Shown here one piece after another: positions 59,205-64,000 of a stretch of DNA of 64,000 nt (positions are counted from its first letter, which is position 1; each line of letters starts with the position of its first letter). This DNA comes from Flexivirga caeni (GTDB taxonomy: Bacteria; Actinomycetota; Actinomycetes; Actinomycetales; Dermatophilaceae), in contig NZ_RJJQ01000022.1 of assembly GCF_003724155.1 (NCBI RefSeq), forward strand, positions 19,434 to 83,433. The letters are read 5' to 3'. A model generated the notes under the pieces. The model made no database searches, was not told where the DNA came from, and saw only the letters and a list, made by a program, of their open reading frames with translations. Position numbers and translations under genes: made by a program.

Positions 59205-60304
59205 GACGCCGGCCCCTCGTCCGCGGCGGTAGTCGGTCCGAGTACACCGGCATTCGCCGAGCAGGTGGGGGCGAGGTCACCCTGGAGCACGCCGTCGCTG
59301 ACGATCGAGACGCCGTCCAGCTCGACACTGCAGTCGAGCATGGGCAGGTCGAAATGGCACCGGGTAAACCGGCCGGCTGTCTCGTTTGCGCCGGTCGAGT
59401 ACATGAAATTGCCCTCGACGGCCCGGGCTTCGACGGCGTTGTGCTGGGACTTGTCGTAGAGGTCGAAGTAGTCCCAACGCGCACCAGGGTTCATGCCCCA
59501 GCCCAGGTGCGAGCTGGCGTACGCCTCGCGGTCGTTGAAGGCTGCCATGTAGCTGGCGAGCTGGCGAGCATCGAAGCCGTCGCCGCTGACGTCGACCACG
59601 TAGTCGTCTCGGACCGTGAGCCGGATCGGCGTGCGAACGTGGGTCTTGAAAGTGCAGTTCAGATCGCCTGGGGCGAGCACGATCATGCCGTTGACGCTGT
59701 TGCGGGCCGGAAAGGCGAGGACGAGGCCACCGGGCCAGTGGGCGATGCTGCCGGGACCGGACGTCACACCGGTGGAGCCGGCTCGGAAGGACCCGTCCAG
59801 CCGCACGGTTAGATCGGTGCCGGCCTCGGAAGTCACCCGCATCGTCGAGGCGGCCGAGATCATCTGGTAGCCGAGGTCGACGCGTCGGACCATGTCGGGG
59901 TCGTGGTGCATGCGCTCGAAGACCTCAGGGTGCTCGTTGGAGATCATCAGCACCCGCGTGCCGGACGCCAGAATCTGTCCGAGCTCCCGGGAATGCAGCA
60001 GACCCTCGACGGTGCAGTCAACGACGAAGTCTGCGCGACACAGCGCAGCCACCGCGGCGCTGTTCTGCTGGAGCGCGAGGCTGGTCCCGGTTGAGCGCAA
60101 TGCGACCGGGCCAGGGTTGGCCGGCGTCGGCATCACCACCTGGAAGGTCTGAGCGCCAAGTGACTGCGCAGCCAGGAGCGCGGACTCGACGATATCCGCG
60201 CGGCTTGCAGATTCCGATAACACGATGCACAGCTCGGTCGGCACCAGGCAGCAGAGCTCGAACTGAGCAGCGAACCGCTGAACCCAGCGCCACTCGGCGC
60301 TCAC
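59201..60304 (-). CDS. 2,5-dihydroxypyridine 5,6-dioxygenase (NicX)-like protein
   Basis: A 367-residue protein from GTG 60304, overlapping the hydrolase stop by 4 bp. The frame is open much further upstream, but that is antisense-type shadow. Family-like blocks are LCIVLSESASRADIVESALL, ADFVVDCTVEGLLHSRELGQ and TRVLMISNEHPEVFERMHHD. Near the C-terminus CHFDLPMLDCSVELDG holds His317 and Asp319, matching the iron ligands His318/Asp320 reported for Pseudomonas NicX. NicX opens the pyridine ring of 2,5-dihydroxypyridine to N-formylmaleamate. It is distantly related to M29 peptidases, so the exact substrate is uncertain. Confidence 0.75.
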   Translation of the reverse strand: MSAEWRWVQRFAAQFELCCLVPTELCIVLSESASRADIVESALLAAQSLGAQTFQVVMPTPANPGPVALRSTGTSLALQQNSAAVAALCRADFVVDCTVEGLLHSRELGQILASGTRVLMISNEHPEVFERMHHDPDMVRRVDLGYQMISAASTMRVTSEAGTDLTVRLDGSFRAGSTGVTSGPGSIAHWPGGLVLAFPARNSVNGMIVLAPGDLNCTFKTHVRTPIRLTVRDDYVVDVSGDGFDARQLASYMAAFNDREAYASSHLGWGMNPGARWDYFDLYDKSQHNAVEARAVEGNFMYSTGANETAGRFTRCHFDLPMLDCSVELDGVSIVSDGVLQGDLAPTCSANAGVLGPTTAADEGPAS

Positions 60305-61107
60305 GCCGCCCCACCAAGTTTCCACAGGCTGCGCAACTCCGCGTTCACACGCTCCGGATCTTCCAAGTTGAGCAGATGACCTGCCTCCGGAACTTCCACC
60401 AACCGCGCCTCGGGAATATGGGAGGCGATCTCTCGCGCATACGAGGGCGGCGTCTCGGTGTCTTCTGATCCCACCATCACCACGGTGGGCACTAGGATCT
60501 GGTGCAGTCGGTCGCGGGTGTCGTGGTCGACCAGGGCCCGACAGGCAGCGGCAAGGCTCTCGGCAGGCACTGACCTCATCGAATCGACCATCACCTGCCG
60601 TACCTCGGCCGGGCAGTCTTTGCCGACGAGCCCGGCCACGATCCGCTCTGAGGCAGTGCAGGCTTCGTGCAACGGGGTCACCCGGCTGGCCATCCAGTCT
60701 TCTTTCGTGGTGACCCCATCGAGCCCGAATGCCGGACTGGTGTCGAGTAATGCCAGGGTACGGACCAGCTGTGGATAGTCCAGGGTGAGGTGCTGGGCTA
60801 CCATGCCGCCGAAGGACAGGCCGACAACATCCACCTGTCGCACTCCGAGAGTCGTAATCCATTCGGCGGCGGCCGTCGCGAGCTCCGGGAGTGAGGTGGG
60901 CAGGCCCGGAGAGTCGCCGTATCCGGGTTGATCCCACGCGCAGCAGCGGCGCACGTCCTGAAGGACGGCCAGCTGGGGGTCCCAGTTGGTGCGCCGTCCG
61001 CCCAAGCCATGCAGGAACACGGCAACCGGAGCGCCTTCCGTACCCGCAGTCCTCCAACCGACAAGACCGCCGAGGACGTTTGTGATCTCATTCATGGCCA
61101 CATTCAT
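60301..61107 (-). CDS. Alpha/beta hydrolase (NicD / enol-lactonase-like)
   Basis: A 268-residue hydrolase starting at ATG 61107 (MNVAMNEITNVLGG) or at the next ATG, 61095. It has FLHGLGGRRTNWDPQL near residue 32 (oxyanion), nucleophile GLSFGGMVAQHLTLDY near 100 and His in VEVPEAGHLLNLEDPE near 243. NicD, the N-formylmaleamate deformylase that follows NicX, is this type of protein, as are several ring-cleavage-product hydrolases. It leads the five-gene leftward operon and has a promoter directly at its start. Confidence 0.8.
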   Translation of the reverse strand: MNVAMNEITNVLGGLVGWRTAGTEGAPVAVFLHGLGGRRTNWDPQLAVLQDVRRCCAWDQPGYGDSPGLPTSLPELATAAAEWITTLGVRQVDVVGLSFGGMVAQHLTLDYPQLVRTLALLDTSPAFGLDGVTTKEDWMASRVTPLHEACTASERIVAGLVGKDCPAEVRQVMVDSMRSVPAESLAAACRALVDHDTRDRLHQILVPTVVMVGSEDTETPPSYAREIASHIPEARLVEVPEAGHLLNLEDPERVNAELRSLWKLGGAA

Positions 61108-61114
61108 GACGAGG

Positions 61115-61144
61115 AGTCTAGGCGGCGCCACACCAAGATGTAAA
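61115..61144 (-). promoter_or_regulatory. Promoter of the leftward catabolic operon
   Basis: On the complement, TTTACA (61139-61144), an 18-bp spacer and TAGACT (61115-61120). The -10 ends 7 bp before ATG 61107, so the mRNA would be leaderless. Confidence 0.6.
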
Positions 61145-61161
61145 TGGGTATGACAGTGATG

Positions 61162-61191
61162 TTGACATATTCGGTATGTGTTCCGCAGACT
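61162..61191 (+). promoter_or_regulatory. Promoter of the rightward acyl-CoA-dehydrogenase-like gene, with palindromic operator
   Basis: TTGACA (61162-61167), an 18-bp spacer and CAGACT (61186-61191), 7 bp before ATG 61199. ACATA-TTCGG-TATGT, a perfect 5-bp inverted repeat, covers 61165-61179 and overlaps the -35. It is a natural candidate site for the TetR regulator encoded downstream and lies between the two divergent promoters. Confidence 0.55.
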
Positions 61192-61198
61192 GTTCGCC

Positions 61199-62386
61199 AT
61201 GAAGACATCCCACGACATTGTTCCGCTCACTCGGGAGGAGATGGTGGCTCGGGTCCGCGAGCTGGGTCCGACGTTCGCCGAGCGGGCCGTGCGCTACGAC
61301 CGTGAGGCAGTATTTCCCTGGGAGAACTTCGCCGATCTCAAGGCGTCCGGGCTACTCGCCCTGTGCGTCCCGGAGGAGTACGGCGGCATAGGGGCCTCCT
61401 ATGCCGACTACGCACGGGTCTCGGCCGAGATCGGCCGCTACTGCGGCGCTACGGCCCTGACGTTCAACATGCACAATGCGACCATGCTCTGGGCCGGCCA
61501 GGTTGCGGACATGCTCGACTTCTCGGCGGAGGACCGCGCTCTGCACCACGCGCGTCGCGCCGAGCTGTTCCGGGGGGTGGTCGAGGAGGGAGCCATCCAC
61601 AGCCAGCCCTTCAGCGAGGGCATCTCGGCCGGAGCCACGTCGGGCGTGCACACCAAAGCGGAGCCTGTCGCGGGTGGCTTCCGGGTCACCGGACGCAAGA
61701 TCTTTGCGTCGTTGTCCGGCGCGGCGAGCCGCTACAACGTGACCTGCCAGGTTCCGTGCGAGCCGTTCATTCGGCTGCTGTCGATCCCCGCGGCCGCCGA
61801 CGGCATACAGATCGTCGGTGATTGGGATCCGCTGGGTATGCGCGGCACCGTCTCACGCACGCTGTTGTTCGAGAACGTCTTCGTACCGGCGGACAACGAG
61901 GTCCTGCCGGCGCGAGGCTATGACCAGGCGGCGCAGCGATTCCCATTTCTGTTCATGTCGCTCGCTCCGAGCTACCTGGGTCTGACTCGGGGGGTCCTTG
62001 ACTTCACCCGGACGTACCTTCGGGGCGAGACCCCGGGCCAGACGCCCGGCGGCGCTCGCCGTGACCTGGTGCAGAAGCAGGTCGGGTGGGGGCAGATGCA
62101 GATCGACTACGAGACCAGCCGGGCGATCCTCTACGATGTTCTCGACAACACCCGGATCGATCCGGATGAGGAGTTGCTGGCGCGAGCATGGGTCGCGGTC
62201 TACACCGTCATGGAGAACGCCAACAAGGTGGCCTCGCTGGCGGTGCGCGTCTGCGGTGGCCAATCGATGCTCAAGCATCTACCCCTCGAGCGGATGTACC
62301 GCGACTCGAGGCTGGGCATCACGATGCTTCCGTGGTCCGGAGAGGTATGCCTCGACCGACTGGGCAAGGTCGGTCTCTACGACTGA
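61199..62386 (+). CDS. Acyl-CoA dehydrogenase-fold flavoprotein (possible flavin-dependent monooxygenase)
   Basis: A 395-residue protein from ATG 61199 (MKTSHDIVPLTREEMVARVR). It has the three-part acyl-CoA dehydrogenase fold: helical N-part (LCVPEEYGGIGASYADYARV), beta middle (GGFRVTGRKIFASLSGAASR) and helical C-part (VRVCGGQSMLKHLPLERMYR). The usual C-terminal acyl-CoA-dehydrogenase ending (YEGTSQ-like) is replaced by LPWSGEVCLDRLGKV. With a flavin reductase in the divergent operon and no CoA genes nearby, a two-component hydroxylase is a better guess than acyl-CoA oxidation. That role is inference. Confidence 0.75.
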   Translation: MKTSHDIVPLTREEMVARVRELGPTFAERAVRYDREAVFPWENFADLKASGLLALCVPEEYGGIGASYADYARVSAEIGRYCGATALTFNMHNATMLWAGQVADMLDFSAEDRALHHARRAELFRGVVEEGAIHSQPFSEGISAGATSGVHTKAEPVAGGFRVTGRKIFASLSGAASRYNVTCQVPCEPFIRLLSIPAAADGIQIVGDWDPLGMRGTVSRTLLFENVFVPADNEVLPARGYDQAAQRFPFLFMSLAPSYLGLTRGVLDFTRTYLRGETPGQTPGGARRDLVQKQVGWGQMQIDYETSRAILYDVLDNTRIDPDEELLARAWVAVYTVMENANKVASLAVRVCGGQSMLKHLPLERMYRDSRLGITMLPWSGEVCLDRLGKVGLYD

Positions 62387-62432
62387 GGCATACGCTGGGC
62401 TGTCTCTCACCCAGACTCAAAGAGGAGAGTCC

Positions 62433-63104
62433 ATGCCCACTGCGACGCGCACGCGGCGACTCAGCCGCGACAAGATCATCGCCGCCGTTACCGAACTTCT
62501 AGAACGCGGGGGCGTCGATGCCGCTGTGTCGACCCGGACCATCGGTGAAGCGCTCCGTGTGCACCCGACCGCCCTCTACCGGCACTTCCGAGACATGGAC
62601 GAGCTCCTCCGCGAGGCTGCGGACAGTATCATGACGAGTTTGGTCGAAAGCATGCCCGCCATCGGGGACGCTGCCGGGCTCGATGGGGTTGCTTGCGTAT
62701 GTCGAGATCTCCGACAGGTGTTGATGACGCATCCAGGAGCCGCGCGAGTGATGGCCTCCGGCCCGTCCCGCATGAAGAACGAGCGGGCCTTCACCGAACG
62801 CCTGCTTGGCCTTCTCGTCGAGGCCGGTCTCTCGGACAATGACACGATCTACGGCTACCACGCACTGGTGGAGTTCACTGTCGGCTCCGCTGCCATCGAC
62901 TCGATAGGACCGGCTCGCTCTGCAGAGGAGGAGGCTGCCCGCCACCGCCGTTGGCGTGCTGACTACCTCGCCGCGTCCTCGGAGTCCTTCCCGGAGACCG
63001 TACGCCTCGCGAACGAGCTGTACCCAGACGCATCCGAACAGTTCCGGTTCGGGCTCGACCTGCTCATCGAGGGGCTGCGACGCCGGGTCGGCAGCCAGCC
63101 ATAG
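62433..63104 (+). CDS. TetR/AcrR family transcriptional regulator
   Basis: A 223-residue regulator from ATG 62433 after AGAGGAGAG. The N-terminal HTH (residues ~10-60) reads SRDKIIAAVTELLERGGVDA and RTIGEALRVHPTALYRHFRD. A ~150-residue helical ligand domain follows. It is 46 bp downstream of the flavoprotein gene in the same direction and probably represses the divergent promoters at 61.1 kb, with a pathway substrate as inducer. Confidence 0.88.
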   Translation: MPTATRTRRLSRDKIIAAVTELLERGGVDAAVSTRTIGEALRVHPTALYRHFRDMDELLREAADSIMTSLVESMPAIGDAAGLDGVACVCRDLRQVLMTHPGAARVMASGPSRMKNERAFTERLLGLLVEAGLSDNDTIYGYHALVEFTVGSAAIDSIGPARSAEEEAARHRRWRADYLAASSESFPETVRLANELYPDASEQFRFGLDLLIEGLRRRVGSQP

Positions 63105-63124
63105 CCGCAGGAGGCAAGCCATAG

Positions 63125-63345
63125 CTCGACCATCGTGGGGCGTTCAGCGGACCAGGGTGCCGAGCTGGCCGCACAATTCATTCGCCACGTCGGCGAACCC
63201 GCCTGTGTTGGAGATCGAGCGGCTACTGGGCGATGCCGTCACCAAGGACGGCTGGGCGTGCATGGTCGTGCCGCACCCGGGTGAGTTCGTGCACGGCTCG
63301 AGGTTGGAGGTCGTCACCCTGCCGACGATCCGACCGGCCGGTTGG
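63125..63345 (+). pseudogene. Unidentified coding remnant (rightward)
   Basis: The frame reads VLEIERLLGDAVTKDGWACM then VVPHPGEFVHGSRLEVVTLP, with the high third-position GC of real coding sequence. It has no start codon or ribosome site and loses coherence after about 63345. The family is not recognised. Confidence 0.35.
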
Positions 63346-63703
63346 AGGGCAAGTCGTCGAGCGAGGTCGTTCCGTTCCCGAACTTCCAGTGCGAGCAGAT
63401 GTCGAGGAGAAACTGCCAGTCCGTGTTGCTGACGGTACCCCAACGCCACGCCTGCGTAAGCGCGCCGGAGCGTTGAAGTTCTGGCTCCACAACGCCTCAC
63501 ACAGCGCATACGCCTCGTCGAGGGCGAGCGATGCTGGCCGATTGGCAACGGCAGCCGTCATCCAGCTTCTGCCAGGCAGCGTCGTGCCACGGCTCATAGG
63601 GGCGCTGAAGACAGCTGTGCTGTCGGCGATCGAGCGGCGAATACCATCCGTCCATGCGTGTGGGCAGCTCGTCTGCTGGGCCACCCGTGCCGCTCGTTCC
63701 CAC
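63314..63703 (-). pseudogene. Unidentified coding remnant (leftward), with frameshifts and a stop
   Basis: The complement reads MDGWYSPLDRRQHSCLQRPY then EPWHDAAWQKLDDGC. It moves to SIALDEAYALCEALWSQ in another frame and returns as WRWGTVSNTDWQFLLDICSH and WKFGNGTTSLDDLPSNRP, with a stop at 63314-63316. The aromatic-rich text is protein-like but broken by at least two frame changes and a stop at 63497-63499. The family is unknown. From 63703 to 63941 I see no supportable gene. Confidence 0.4.
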
Positions 63704-63941
63704 CAGCCAATGCGCGGCCGCCGGTTACGCTCGGCGCCGGGCACGCCGCATCGGGTGATCTCGGTCCACACGTGGCACGCCATCCACCGGATCCATCCGC
63801 CGCCCATCTCAAGCGCTCGCCCATCCTGGTATCGGTCCAGGTGTGCCCGCCAGTCCGATCTCGCCTCTCGAGCATCAACACTCCGGCCCTGATCTACCCC
63901 AGGGCCTCGGAATTTGTCAAGATGTTTGGGGCCAGCGGTTC

Positions 63942-64000
63942 TTAAGCAGCTGGTTGTTGGTCCTCCTGTTCTTCCTCGGGTGGTTTGTTGATCCAGGCGT
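63942..64000 (-). CDS. C-terminal tail of an unidentified protein, cut by the right edge
   Basis: The complement reads AWINKPPEEEQEDQQPAA and a TAA at 63942-63944, with the rest beyond the window. The sequence just downstream is AT-richer (CTTGACAAATTC), as seen near insertion-sequence ends. A transposase is therefore possible, but 18 residues cannot show it. Confidence 0.4.
   Translation of the reverse strand, partial: AWINKPPEEEQEDQQPAA

Noticed and set aside
59201..61057. A 618-codon version of the NicX-like frame
   Set aside because: The first ~250 codons are antisense-like shadow overlapping the hydrolase gene on the same strand; GTG 60304 overlapping the hydrolase stop fits the operon pattern.
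54182..64000. tRNA-Val as an attachment site with a matching repeat further right
   Set aside because: I searched for the tRNA 3' end in the right part of the window and saw no second copy, so attL/attR cannot be assigned here.

Overview
This window is high-GC DNA with typical actinobacterial content. It has SepH, the coproporphyrin-dependent haem genes (cpfC/hemH, hemE, hemY/cgoX, hemQ/chdC), DUF3000, DUF3710 and DUF4193 proteins, and a DUF3000-rnd-fadA-fadB string. Gene order and codon use suggest a Micrococcales member, possibly Dermacoccaceae; that family assignment is inference only.

Layout. 1-11,040 is core: sepH (leftward, running off the edge), cpfC, an inositol-monophosphatase-type enzyme, DUF4193, dut, DUF3710, an OB-fold protein, two TrkA-type K+ regulators, an APC permease, an RNA methyltransferase and a Uma2-type protein. 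11,040-12,900 is a stretch of decayed genes: an Abi-like pseudogene, a chimeric remnant, and a secreted protein broken by an in-frame TAG. 12,900-29,600 holds aconitase behind a perfect 20-bp palindrome, a MazF remnant, a Tat-exported C39-like protein, a TPP-riboswitch-controlled ykoEDC-type thiamine-precursor ECF transporter, dxs, a phosphotransferase, a hypothetical gene flanked by two nested-palindrome repeats, a methyltransferase, a polysaccharide deacetylase lipoprotein, a DEAD-box helicase, a GDPD enzyme and an HTH-MurA fusion. 29,600-54,260 holds fadBA, rnd, DUF3000, haem genes, a divergent yczE/MocR pair, a second C39-like protein, MsrB, a large extracellular nuclease, LigD-type polymerase and ligase genes, GlgX, a YihY protein and four tRNAs (Gly, Cys, Gly, Val).

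Immediately after tRNA-Val lies a mobile-element mosaic (54,430-56,430): a truncated IS21 istA with its terminal repeats, the 3' end of a group II intron with complete domains V and VI, and a frameshifted IS256 transposase carrying two related 36-bp insertions. Beyond it (56,429-63,104) is a compact accessory catabolic cluster. Five leftward genes joined by 4-bp overlaps encode an alpha/beta hydrolase, a 2,5-dihydroxypyridine-dioxygenase (NicX)-like enzyme, a flavin reductase, a glutamine-synthetase-like ligase and a class I glutamine amidotransferase. Two divergent genes encode an acyl-CoA-dehydrogenase-fold flavoenzyme and a TetR regulator. I infer a pathway that gamma-glutamylates an amine and hydroxylates and cleaves an N-heteroaromatic ring. 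It is the best candidate here for an undescribed system. The right edge is decayed sequence ending in the C-terminal tail of an unidentified leftward protein.

All family assignments were made by reading motifs; no database search was run.
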